From positions 35,275 to 99,274 of the forward strand of contig NZ_FTOJ01000011.1 of NCBI RefSeq assembly GCF_900156685.1: 64,000 nt of DNA. Reading direction: 5' to 3'. Origin of the DNA: Chryseobacterium piscicola (GTDB taxonomy: Bacteria > Bacteroidota > Bacteroidia > Flavobacteriales > Weeksellaceae). The notes under the pieces are model-generated. The model was given only the letters and a program-made list of their open reading frames with translations, did not search any database and was not told where the DNA came from. Of this stretch, positions 34,401 through 42,516 are shown piece after piece. Each line of letters begins with the position of its first letter. Within the stretch, counting starts at the first letter, position 1. Position numbers and translations under genes: made by a program.

Positions 34401-35123
34401 ATTTTTGTTTATATCTTCCTTGATTTCATTTAAACTTTTTACAAAAACTTCATTGTTTTTGGTATCGTTGCTTTTGTTTTTCGGGTCGATAAAAAGGAGT
34501 AGGGTTTTGCCGTCTTTGGTAACGATGTAATTGTCTTCGAGCTTAAAATCTTTACTGATGTTTAAAGCATTTAATTTTTTGATTCCTAAAAAAGTGATTC
34601 CCAATGGATCTTTTTTGATGAATTCTTTTGTCACCAAACTCGTAGGAGAAACTAAAGAGGTGTAGTTGCTCTCAATCTGCTTTGCAATACTGTCTTTGTT
34701 GAGCTTTCTTTCAATTTCCGTATAATCATTTTCGTCTAAAAATAGAGGTAGGTTCTGATTGACAAAATCAAACGTTTCTGAAATTTCGTTATCATTTACT
34801 TTTCCTTGAATCGAACTGATGTATTTTTGAATAGGTTCAATTTTTTTTAAAAAAATATCTGCCGTTTCTGAAAGCTGAAAGTTTTCATCTTTAGATTTTT
34901 TCTCAATAATAACGATTATTTTATCTGAAAAATTAAGTTGTTTAAGAACTTTCGCCGTCAGATCAGACTTTTCGTTTTTAGGAATAATTTGATTGATGTC
35001 TTCTTCAAAATTAATTTTTGATGCAAAAAAACCACAAACAATAAGAATTCCCAAAGCCACGGCTAAGGAAAAAACTCGGTTTTTTGAGATTAGATAATAT
35101 AATTGGATGAAAAAGCGATGCAT
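31470..35123 (-). CDS. RND/MMPL-type exporter fused to a PlsC-type acyltransferase
   Basis: A 1217-residue fusion. Residues 1-820 form an RND exporter of the MMPL class in two halves, each with one helix, a periplasmic domain and a group of five or six helices (about 270-405 and 655-790). The segment from 860 to 1075 is a 1-acylglycerol-3-phosphate acyltransferase-like domain with NHTSFLD (HX4D from His896 to Asp901) and FPESERS (about 969). About 140 further residues of unknown type end the protein. Aryl polyene clusters have a comparable MMPL exporter but usually with a separate acyltransferase. It probably moves the pigment or its lipid-linked form across the inner membrane. It is monocistronic and has its own promoter. 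Confidence 0.88.
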   Translation of the reverse strand: MHRFFIQLYYLISKNRVFSLAVALGILIVCGFFASKINFEEDINQIIPKNEKSDLTAKVLKQLNFSDKIIVIIEKKSKDENFQLSETADIFLKKIEPIQKYISSIQGKVNDNEISETFDFVNQNLPLFLDENDYTEIERKLNKDSIAKQIESNYTSLVSPTSLVTKEFIKKDPLGITFLGIKKLNALNISKDFKLEDNYIVTKDGKTLLLFIDPKNKSNDTKNNEVFVKSLNEIKEDINKNFKDKTEISYFGSPIIAVANAQQIKKDIQNTVIISMTVLLILLIYYFRNIFTPFIVFLPTVFAVFISLMILFFIKDKISAISLSVGAILIGITIDYALHILTHYKHNNNIEELYKEITQPIILSSATTAVSFLCLVFVRSEALKDLGLFAAITVFLSAITALVIVPQLYHPKEKLEKTSTNFIDKIGNYPYENNKPLIIVCSMMIVACLFGFRHVGFNEDIGDLNYIPKDLKTNEAKLEKLSDITSKSIYTISYGNSENEALERNSRLSNFLEKEKQEGKILSYNSIGHLVLSAKDQQKKIEKWNSFWSQNKKNKTIAEMVKKGNEFGFNASAFDRFNENLNKNYPNLSLKDYEKIKALQISEFLSKENGFFTVSNVVKIDENKRDAFIKDVEKNQEALAIDRQQMNENFLGLLKRDFNTLINYSLLAIILTIIVFFRNFELSLLTMFPIVLTGVVTAGILYFLGLELNIFSTVVCTLVFGVGDDFSIFLTKAMQKEHTTGKNELPTYRISIILAVFTTILSIGSLIFAKHPALHSLALVALIGMFSVIVITSTLYPFWFRFLITNRAKKGLSPITLRLFLNSVISFIYYGLGGLIFSAIGSVFVRRSRGKTLDFIKLLLAKFLTSVLYTNPFVKKTLIRNPNEDFSKPAVIIANHTSFLDTLVLGMVNHKIIYLVNDWVYHSPVFGKLIRALGFYPVSQGIENGMNQLKEKIKQGYSLVVFPESERSYTNEVKRFHKGAFYIAEQFSLDIVPIYIHGNSEVQPKGDFIIYDGSITVKVGDRIRKEDLNFGKNYSERTKKVNAYFRDEFAKLRNELEDENYFKKKLLLSFLYKENEVVKPVKEDFNKNKSVYFELNKHIAKDAVIFHIANDFGQKDMLLTLQQAERKIFSLINDYEKRLVAKNSYLAQKRKINYIDNQSQINKKIDVLLISDENFNLNDIKHFPETIILLNLENLPFENEKYKKSFNSESIKIFRHE

Positions 35124-35143
35124 AGCCTAGTTTAATCAAGTTG

Positions 35144-35172
35144 CAAATTTAATTTTTTAGGATTAAGGTCAA
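35144..35172 (-). promoter_or_regulatory. Bacteroidota-type promoter of the RND exporter gene
   Basis: On the minus strand TTG (35170-35172) is followed after 18 bases by TAAATTTG (35144-35151). It lies 20 bp upstream of the ATG at 35123. Confidence 0.55.
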
Positions 35173-35190
35173 AACTTTATAGGCGAAGTT

Positions 35191-35222
35191 TTGCTGATAA
35201 TCAGTAAAATATTCTACTTTTG
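35191..35222 (+). promoter_or_regulatory. Bacteroidota-type promoter of the polytopic membrane protein gene
   Basis: TTG (35191-35193), a 21-base spacer and TACTTTTG (35215-35222) match the consensus well. The downstream gene starts at 35271. The two promoters of this divergent region lie 18 bp apart. Confidence 0.65.
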
Positions 35223-35270
35223 CAAGACTTAAGTGATCTGCTTAGGTGAAAATATGACATTCTATTGGGT

Positions 35271-36272
35271 ATGTTGCAAAACAATGATGAAAAAATAAGT
35301 TCGGTTCTTTTTACAGCAATTCTTCCTTTTTTGTTGTTTTTCATCGTGTATTACGGCTTTGAATCTTCGTATGTAAAGCTGAAAACCATGGAGAGGGCTC
35401 CAGATTTTATGTTTTCTTCGGTTTATGCTTATCGGGTAATTCCTAATTTCTTGACAGTTCAGGTCACCGATTTTCTTACTTATTTCGTAAACTCTTACTT
35501 ACTTTCTATAAAGCCTTTCATTGTAAAGAACGGGAGCATCTTTTACCATAGTTTTTTTGTTATTAATGTTTTCTTTTTTATCGCTTCATCTTTGGTTTTG
35601 GATAAAATTTTAAGATTTAATCCTAATCTTTTTGCTTCAGATCCAAGGTTGAGAAAATTACTTCACTTTTTTGGAATTTTTCTAATGGTTGTAGTGCAGT
35701 ACGTACCCACCAATTGTGATTCTATTGCGATTTTTTTCTTTCTTTCTGGAATGTTTTTTAGTTTGAGATTTGCAAAGTTTAAACAAAATAAAGATTTGCT
35801 TTATCTGTGTGGAGTTATTTTTATTTCCACGTTTGTAAGAGAAACAGCTTGTCTTAATATTGCTTTTTTTGGTGCTTTGTTTTTTGATTATCAAAGTTTT
35901 AGGATTAAAAATTTCGCTTTTTACAAAGAAATTTTATTGCTTGTTTTGGCGTTTATTATTCCTTACGTGATTTTGCGTTTGATGATTCCCCAACAGGCTT
36001 CTCTTGCAGAAGGATTTTATTTAGTTCAAAATTTTACCAGCCCGTTTAATTTTGTAGGATTGGTTTTTGGAATTTTGTTTTTGTACTTTATTTACGAACT
36101 TTGCGGAGTTGCGGAACGGAATATTTTGAGAAATTTTTTGATACTTTCTGTTCCTTACCTTGGAATGATTACTTTTGTGGGGCTGTTTTGGGAAACGAGA
36201 CTTTTTCTTCCGCTTTTGCTCGGGGCTTTGGTTATTTCGTCTCAAAATGTAAATTATTTTCAGAAAACATAA
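35271..36272 (+). CDS. polytopic membrane protein of unknown function
   Basis: A 333-residue protein with about nine hydrophobic segments and many Phe, Leu and Ile residues. No catalytic motif is clear. The start is ATG at 35271; an in-frame TTG lies 6 bp upstream. Its stop TAA is immediately followed by the ATG of the EpsG-like gene, so the two are coupled. Its composition and partner suggest a role in polysaccharide polymerisation or lipid-linked sugar transfer. Confidence 0.7.
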   Translation: MLQNNDEKISSVLFTAILPFLLFFIVYYGFESSYVKLKTMERAPDFMFSSVYAYRVIPNFLTVQVTDFLTYFVNSYLLSIKPFIVKNGSIFYHSFFVINVFFFIASSLVLDKILRFNPNLFASDPRLRKLLHFFGIFLMVVVQYVPTNCDSIAIFFFLSGMFFSLRFAKFKQNKDLLYLCGVIFISTFVRETACLNIAFFGALFFDYQSFRIKNFAFYKEILLLVLAFIIPYVILRLMIPQQASLAEGFYLVQNFTSPFNFVGLVFGILFLYFIYELCGVAERNILRNFLILSVPYLGMITFVGLFWETRLFLPLLLGALVISSQNVNYFQKT

Positions 36273-37412
36273 ATGAGTTTATTTCACCCTTATTACCTGA
36301 TAGTTTTTATTGTGTTGCTGGTTTTCAGTGCACAAGAAGTCTTTGGCCGCAGAGTCGAGAAAAAATATCTTTGGTATTTGGCCCTATTTCTAATCTTAAT
36401 AGCGGGTCTGCGGAAGTTTGTAGGTCCAGATTATGGAAGCTATGTTGGTATCTATGCTTTTTCGGATCAGATAGATTACATAAGTATTCTCTGTAAAGCT
36501 TTGTATTTGGAACCGCCCACGCCATTTGAGCTAGAGTGGCTTTTTATACTTATCAATAAGGTATTGCTCAATGTCTTCAATGCACCTTTCTATATGTTGA
36601 CTTTGGTCATTGCTGCCATTACAATGTATTTTAAGATAGAATATGTAGAAGAAAATACCTTTTATCCCTTTACATTTATTCTTTTTATGTTTATCCCCGG
36701 TTTTTTTATTGGAGAAAGTGGGCAGATTAGGCAGTGTTTAGGTTCGTTTATAGTGTATTATTCAATCAAGTACATAAAATCAAGACAACTTTTTATGTAT
36801 GTTTTATTTATCTTGATTGGGGCAGGAATTCACAACGTTTGCTATGTATTTCTGCCAATGTATTGGGTGGCGAGAATCCCGATTAATAAAGTGGTAATGT
36901 TGAGTGCAATTATTACTTCTATCTTTCTTTCTCCATTTGAAGTCTATCGTGTTTTCGGTAGTTTTTTAGAGGGTGTTGCTTCGGATAACATTCTTGTGGA
37001 GGGTTTCAATGGGTATGTGGATGAATCTGTAACTCGTCTCAACGGTGGTTTTGGTGTACCGGAAGGCTTAATGGCTATCCTTACATTTTTCATTTTCTTC
37101 TTTGATAATCAAATGAAGGAGAAATTCCCTTACTACGAATATCATAGAAATTATGCAGTAATTGGTATTTGTGCCTACTTTATATTCAGAAACAATCCTA
37201 TTTTCTCTTCCCGTCTTGCGGGAGCTTTTATTGGCTTTTCTTACATTATAATTATCAATACAATGTATGTAGTAAATGATGCTACCAAAAGGTTGATTTA
37301 CACATTTATTATCTCATTGTTTATTTTCAATTTTGTTGTTTTCTCAAGCTTCAAAAATATTGTTAACGGAAATTTCACCATAGACCGTTACAACAACTAT
37401 CTCTTGCCTTAA
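36273..37412 (+). CDS. EpsG family polysaccharide polymerase-like membrane protein
   Basis: A 379-residue protein with about ten membrane segments. The early region FLILIAGLRKFVGPDYGSYVGIY (about 35-57) is the recognisable EpsG motif with its conserved R and DYxxY. A second hallmark is IPGFFIGESGQIRQCLGSFIVYY (about 139-161). EpsG proteins are thought to polymerise or export exopolysaccharide, acting in the inner membrane. It directly follows the polytopic gene at 35271. No glycosyltransferases are adjacent; the nearest polysaccharide operon starts at 50063. Confidence 0.82.
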   Translation: MSLFHPYYLIVFIVLLVFSAQEVFGRRVEKKYLWYLALFLILIAGLRKFVGPDYGSYVGIYAFSDQIDYISILCKALYLEPPTPFELEWLFILINKVLLNVFNAPFYMLTLVIAAITMYFKIEYVEENTFYPFTFILFMFIPGFFIGESGQIRQCLGSFIVYYSIKYIKSRQLFMYVLFILIGAGIHNVCYVFLPMYWVARIPINKVVMLSAIITSIFLSPFEVYRVFGSFLEGVASDNILVEGFNGYVDESVTRLNGGFGVPEGLMAILTFFIFFFDNQMKEKFPYYEYHRNYAVIGICAYFIFRNNPIFSSRLAGAFIGFSYIIIINTMYVVNDATKRLIYTFIISLFIFNFVVFSSFKNIVNGNFTIDRYNNYLLP

Positions 37413-37636
37413 TTGCCATTTTTTTCCAAATCATTTCTTTTAATCATAAAGAAAAATTAATTTTCATTTTTAAAAATTGTGAATTTAAATACATATTTTT
37501 GCTTTCGTTGAATTATTACTATTTATATTAAAATTATGTTTTCGTATATTTATGTATAAACATGAATTGTAACATATTTTTTTTGTAACAAGTTGTGGTT
37601 TAATAACTAAAGACTAAACTTTGTATTGAATTTATT

Positions 37637-40600
37637 ATGAAACAAAAATCTATTTTTCAGACCGGCATGTGTCTGGGTATTGTCTTTTTGAGCGTGGGCA
37701 ATGCTAAGGCACAACAAACGTTAGCCAATGCTGATCCATCATCTCATGGAATTGTCAACGCAGCAAAAATCCCTGTTGATCCAAATATAAGTGCTTCACG
37801 AGTATATACTTACCCTTGGCTTTTTGCTCCAAATAGCTATATATTCGATCCTTCAACTTCCAATGACGGAATCTATATCCCAGTAAAAAAAGCATACGCA
37901 GTTTGGACTTTTTATAAGTATCTAAACAAGAACAATTTTAATTACGATGGTAAAATTTCTGCAGAACTTCTTTGGGAAGATAATCATGGTTTAATTAAAA
38001 CCAGTGGAGGATACAGGCTTCGGATTAATGGTACCCAAGAAGAAGCAAAAATTGTTGTCCCAGTAAATAAAGCAAAAAAAGGTAATGCCGTAATTGCATT
38101 TAAAATAGATGGTAAAATAGCTTGGTCGTGGCACGTTTGGGTAACAGATAATCCTACAGACGGCTCTACTTACAGAAGTTTTGAGAATGTAAAGAGAGAA
38201 ACTGCCAACGGCGATACAGAAATAATTCCTGCGGGCGATTGGAAATGGATGGATAGAAACTTGGGCGCTATTTCTTCATCTAATACTTCAGGAGAATGGA
38301 ACAGAAGCGGTGGCCTATTATACCAATGGGGTAGAAAAGATCCTATTCCGCCATTGGTTTTAAGGGGAGATGATTTTTATGAAGTTTCCGGAAGTGTAGG
38401 AAGAGTGCGTCATAGAGGCGCTAAAAATTTCAACAATGCTGTTAATTTTGACAACCTTAGACTGTTTACTCCGCTTTCTTCTTCCAGTGTGGAAAATAAT
38501 ATCGGTTTGGCAATTAACAATCCTTTAAGTCCGATTTACGTTTATAAAGACGATCTTTCCGGACCAGCTTATTACAATAATAATACGAATTTGATGTACA
38601 ACTGGTTTGGTGCATCTTCAGATATTGCTGCTCAAGATTTGCCTAAATTAAATCTTTGGTCAGATAATGCAGAAGGACTTGTGGATTCAAATTATAATAC
38701 AGACGCCGCTGCACAGCCATACCGAAGAAAATCTCCATTTGATCCTTGTCCCAATGGATGGCGTTTGCCTTCTATGTTGGTTGCCAATTTGGCTTCATCA
38801 ACTTACGTCGACGATGTGAGGATAGACTTTTCACCATTTGGTGTTCGTACAAGTCTTGGGAAAACAGCCTTCGAAAGTGCAGGAAATCATATAATAAAAC
38901 CTTCAGATGTGGGAGTGCCTTCATTTATGACGGGATTTAAAATTTATCCAAATGTAGGTTTTGATATGACTTCTGTTGGAGGTTTCAATATGGGAAAATT
39001 CCCAGGAACAGGACAGTTGGCAATAAATTCACAACTGGGGCAGTACACAGACCAACATCAGGTAGGTTTATGGACTTCTACCATGACTAGACTTTCAGAT
39101 TCTACACCTGCTGTTTCGGCAAGAGCACTATTTATGGTGCCAGATAAATATCAAGCTGATACTCCAAATCCCGCAGACAATACTGTAAAAGGTAGATATT
39201 GGTACATGCCGACATCAACTGCGAAAACCTCAGATGCCAATGCTTGCAGATGTATTCAAGATCCGGGATATATTGTTCACAACTACAATTATCCTACGGA
39301 GTTTTATGATGAACCAACAGATTATACTGATGGGCTGAAAAATCCAAATACTTATCAAATTGTAAAAAGTGCAACATCAACTTTGATGCAGATTCCGGTT
39401 TCGAAAGCGTTTTCTGTTCAAAGTCAATTGCTTAATAACAAAACAATTCTTAACTCCACAAATTTTAATAGTTTAAAAGCAAATGTGCTTTGGTCTACCA
39501 ATACTTCACTTATAGGATCGGTTACTTTATCAAATCCGTCTCCGTCAAGTTTTGCAGATCTTTCTAATACTAATATTCAGGTCAATATAAATCCTAACCA
39601 AAGTGGAAACGCTGTAATTACACTTCATAACGGAAGTGTTTCAAACCCAGTTTATTGGTCATGGCATATTTGGGTAACAGACACAGCAATTTCTTCTTTC
39701 ACCTATGCTACAGAAACCCCGAATTCTAATGCGCCGAATTATGTAAACTATGTACAAAAAGGGGATGTGTTAAAAACCGAATTTATGGACAGGAATCTTG
39801 GTGCAACAGATGCTTTTCCGATAGTGGCAAACCCGTTGTCGCCCAATGCTGCAGAGCTTTCTCAGATTAGAGCTTCTACGGGAATGCAGTATCAATGGGG
39901 AAGAAAAGATCCAATCCCTCCGTTTCAGCATACGGATAATAGAGCTTCTTACAGTATTTATTTAGGAAATGTATTGGCAAATGGAGCGGTTGCTTACACG
40001 GCTCTTAGTTATGCTAATTACAATAACCTTTCAGGTAATTATATTGTTCCTTACAACACCTATTCAAATGCAAGTAATGCCAATATAGTTACTCAGGACA
40101 CTGTTCCTGAAAAATTGGCTAAAATTTTATCTTATTCTGTAAAAAATCCTTTGGTATACATGATACCGAGTGCTTTTGCACCGTATAATTCTGCGGTTCC
40201 GAACTATACCAACGGAACAGATTGGATCTCTAATGAACCCAATTTAGCTGCAGACCGATGGGGAAGAGGTGGTGAAAAATCTGTTTATGATCCTTGTCCA
40301 GATGGTTGGAGGATTCCCGATCTTACAAGTACAGCAATCATTTCAAACAGAGATTTCGGAATTTCACCTTGGTATAAAAAAGATAAAAAAGTAGCTACAA
40401 GTTACGGTGTAATCACAGATTATTTAGGAACAAGGGTAAGAAACAGTACAACTACTACAATCGGGTATATTTACAATAATCCGGCGTACAATGTAGGTAA
40501 TTTTCCGAATTCAGGATCAAGGGGATTTAGAAGTGTAACGGCTAATCAAACCGCGGACGGCACTTATAATGTCAATAACTACCAATATCCAGGAGTTTGG

Positions 40601-41077
40601 ACGGCTGCATTGAATTCAAACTACATAGGAAGATCAATCAATATTCTTTTTGATGCCGCTTCAACGGCCAATAGAATGATCGCATTCCATGATAACAATG
40701 ATCCTTATTTTGGTATGAACTGCCGTTGCGTGAAAGTTAATTCTAATGCTGTGGGCAATCAAGCAGGGCCTATTCCTGCAATTCCAGTTACTCAAGCAGG
40801 GGCATTTATGGCAAATAATGTGTTTACTGAAAAACAAATTCAAGAAAAAGAAATTAAAAATCAAATCTCATTATTCCCAAATCCTGTACAAGATATTCTT
40901 TACATCAAAGCGGATGTGAGAAAAGATTATTACTTTCAGATATACAATGCCTCGGGGCAAATGGTTAGAAAAGGAAAGTTTCAAAATAACCAAATCAATA
41001 TTTCAGATCTTGCTCAGGGTTTTTATTTAGTAAGAATCAACGATGCAGAAGTAGTTGTGAAAATTATGAAGAAGTAA
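37637..41077 (+). CDS. secreted T9SS cargo with two FISUMP-like halves
   Basis: A 1146-residue protein with a signal peptide ending near NAKAQ (residue 25) and a type A T9SS sorting domain over the last 75 residues (FPNPVQDILYIKA, then IYNASGQMVRKGKF, then LAQGFYLVRI). Two halves of about 500 residues share the same order of motifs: WSWHVWVTD / WSWHIWVTD, MDRNLGA, YQWGRKDPIPP, DPCPNGWRLP / DPCPDGWRIP, and a terminal C-R-C. These are the marks of the FISUMP domain. The protein should be exported by T9SS and anchored on the cell surface; its ligand is unknown. The second half ends near residue 1055. Confidence 0.88.
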   Translation: MKQKSIFQTGMCLGIVFLSVGNAKAQQTLANADPSSHGIVNAAKIPVDPNISASRVYTYPWLFAPNSYIFDPSTSNDGIYIPVKKAYAVWTFYKYLNKNNFNYDGKISAELLWEDNHGLIKTSGGYRLRINGTQEEAKIVVPVNKAKKGNAVIAFKIDGKIAWSWHVWVTDNPTDGSTYRSFENVKRETANGDTEIIPAGDWKWMDRNLGAISSSNTSGEWNRSGGLLYQWGRKDPIPPLVLRGDDFYEVSGSVGRVRHRGAKNFNNAVNFDNLRLFTPLSSSSVENNIGLAINNPLSPIYVYKDDLSGPAYYNNNTNLMYNWFGASSDIAAQDLPKLNLWSDNAEGLVDSNYNTDAAAQPYRRKSPFDPCPNGWRLPSMLVANLASSTYVDDVRIDFSPFGVRTSLGKTAFESAGNHIIKPSDVGVPSFMTGFKIYPNVGFDMTSVGGFNMGKFPGTGQLAINSQLGQYTDQHQVGLWTSTMTRLSDSTPAVSARALFMVPDKYQADTPNPADNTVKGRYWYMPTSTAKTSDANACRCIQDPGYIVHNYNYPTEFYDEPTDYTDGLKNPNTYQIVKSATSTLMQIPVSKAFSVQSQLLNNKTILNSTNFNSLKANVLWSTNTSLIGSVTLSNPSPSSFADLSNTNIQVNINPNQSGNAVITLHNGSVSNPVYWSWHIWVTDTAISSFTYATETPNSNAPNYVNYVQKGDVLKTEFMDRNLGATDAFPIVANPLSPNAAELSQIRASTGMQYQWGRKDPIPPFQHTDNRASYSIYLGNVLANGAVAYTALSYANYNNLSGNYIVPYNTYSNASNANIVTQDTVPEKLAKILSYSVKNPLVYMIPSAFAPYNSAVPNYTNGTDWISNEPNLAADRWGRGGEKSVYDPCPDGWRIPDLTSTAIISNRDFGISPWYKKDKKVATSYGVITDYLGTRVRNSTTTTIGYIYNNPAYNVGNFPNSGSRGFRSVTANQTADGTYNVNNYQYPGVWTAALNSNYIGRSINILFDAASTANRMIAFHDNNDPYFGMNCRCVKVNSNAVGNQAGPIPAIPVTQAGAFMANNVFTEKQIQEKEIKNQISLFPNPVQDILYIKADVRKDYYFQIYNASGQMVRKGKFQNNQINISDLAQGFYLVRINDAEVVVKIMKK

Positions 41078-41096
41078 TTTTTTTAAATTAAATTTT

Positions 41097-41165
41097 ATTC
41101 CCAGCCCTAAAGTTGAAAAATTTCCTTAAAATTCAGCAAAAATACATCCTTTAGGGTTGGGGAAT
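41097..41165. repeat. inverted repeat with 16-bp arms
   Basis: The left arm ATTCCCAGCCCTAAAG (41097-41112) is nearly the reverse complement of CTTTAGGGTTGGGGAAT (41149-41165). The 36-nt loop is AT-rich and there is no T run after the second arm. It could act as a weak terminator after the T9SS cargo gene, or be a copy of a dispersed palindrome. Confidence 0.55.
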
Positions 41166-41270
41166 AATTTTAATCATTTTTTACATATGCTCAAAAATTA
41201 AATAAGCATAAAACAGAGCCGAAATTATTTTTTGAATACGCTTTAATTCCTATTTTTGACAATCAAATTT

Positions 41271-41330
41271 ATGAACAAGATAATTCAGGATAATTTCGGT
41301 TCTTTTATATTGGAAAAACTACACACTTGA
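41271..41330 (+). CDS. possible 19-codon leader ORF before the membrane protein gene
   Basis: An ATG at 41271 opens a 19-residue frame (MNKIIQDNFGSFILEKLHT) whose TGA stop overlaps the TTG start of the next gene (TTGA at 41327-41330). A TATTTTTG element lies at 41251-41258, about 13 bp upstream of the ATG, so the leader would lie near the transcript start. It may serve translational coupling. With no conservation data it is weakly supported. Confidence 0.3.
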   Translation: MNKIIQDNFGSFILEKLHT

Positions 41331-42472
41331 AAAAACTTGCAGAATTTTTTACCGTAAGATTGCTGATCAATGTATTGATACTTGCAACCGCAGTTTTTGC
41401 GCTGATTTTTACTTTTATTCACAATCAGAAATCTGATGGATATATTCTCGGGGATTGGCTCATCAATTATCAGGATGGGGGATTTAAAAGAAGAGGGCTT
41501 TCCGGATCATTTTTCTTTCTTATTCAGGATTTTACAGGGCTAAAACTGAATTTGGCAGTCTACTTTTTCCAGGTCATCATTATATGTGGTTTTTTTTACA
41601 CTTATTTTACACTCATTCAAAGAAAAAAACCTGACCTTTTTTATCTCTCGCTTCTGCTTTCATCTATCGGTTTTGTAGGTGTTTTTAATTGTGTGGATTA
41701 TGTAGGTAAAAAAGAATTTGTAGCTTTTCTCTTATTTGCAGTTTTTATTAATCTTTTAGAAAAAGATAAACTTAGTTGTTTTAAAGAGTATTTGATTTGT
41801 TTAGGGTTGGTTATTTCGATGCTTTTCCATGAAATAACACTTTTTTTTGTACCCTATTTTTTAATTGGATTGTATTTAAAAAGTGCAAAATTTGAACCCC
41901 AAAAATATATCAAATATATTTTGGCTACATTTATTCCTGCAGGCTTACTATTTTTCTTTGGCAAAGAAATCAACGAAGGACATTCTCTGGAAATTCTGAA
42001 AGACCGTGGTGTAGTTTTAACTAAAGGAATATTTTTCTGGAATTTTGACGAAAAAAAATATATTATCGATCATTTTAATGAGTATAGGTTATACTTTTTA
42101 AGCTTTATTATTAGCGTTGCTCATGTCGGCTTTTATTTAAAATTTCAAAAAGCACAAAAGTTTCTGTCTATTTTATTAATTCTAGCTTTTCTATTCTCAT
42201 TACCGCTTTTTTATCTCGCAATCGATTGGGGAAGATGGCTTTATATTCACATGATTTTCATCATTGTTCTTCTTACATTAAATCTCCCAAAACGCAATTC
42301 TGATGAGGTTTCTAGAGGTTTTAGGTTAAATGTGAAAAACGGAATTGTACTTTCGTTTATTCTTTTTTCTTTAATGTACAGAGTGGAGATGTCAGGGAAA
42401 GGTTTTACATGGCAAGGTTTGTTGTACAGAGTGTTTATTTCGCCAATAGAATTGTTAAATAAAATGCTGTAA
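41327..42472 (+). CDS. polytopic membrane protein of unknown function
   Basis: A 381-residue protein with about nine hydrophobic segments starting at residue 10. A soluble stretch WLINYQDGGFKRRGLSGSFF (44-63) follows the first helix. Conserved-looking HEITLFF and DWGRWLYIH motifs occur in later loops (about 167 and 306). I do not know the family; it resembles glycan-related membrane proteins in layout. The start is TTG at 41327, the first sensible start in the frame, overlapping the stop of a possible leader peptide. Confidence 0.7.
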   Translation: MKKLAEFFTVRLLINVLILATAVFALIFTFIHNQKSDGYILGDWLINYQDGGFKRRGLSGSFFFLIQDFTGLKLNLAVYFFQVIIICGFFYTYFTLIQRKKPDLFYLSLLLSSIGFVGVFNCVDYVGKKEFVAFLLFAVFINLLEKDKLSCFKEYLICLGLVISMLFHEITLFFVPYFLIGLYLKSAKFEPQKYIKYILATFIPAGLLFFFGKEINEGHSLEILKDRGVVLTKGIFFWNFDEKKYIIDHFNEYRLYFLSFIISVAHVGFYLKFQKAQKFLSILLILAFLFSLPLFYLAIDWGRWLYIHMIFIIVLLTLNLPKRNSDEVSRGFRLNVKNGIVLSFILFSLMYRVEMSGKGFTWQGLLYRVFISPIELLNKML

Positions 42473-42495
42473 ATATGCTTTAATAAAAAAAGGCT

Positions 42496-42503
42496 TACTT
42501 TTG
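42496..42503 (+). promoter_or_regulatory. -7 element of the topA promoter
   Basis: TACTTTTG matches TAnnTTTG and lies 13 bp upstream of the topA ATG at 42517, giving a very short leader. No clear TTG was found at the -33 position. Confidence 0.45.
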
Positions 42504-42516
42504 CAAAAATTTCAGG

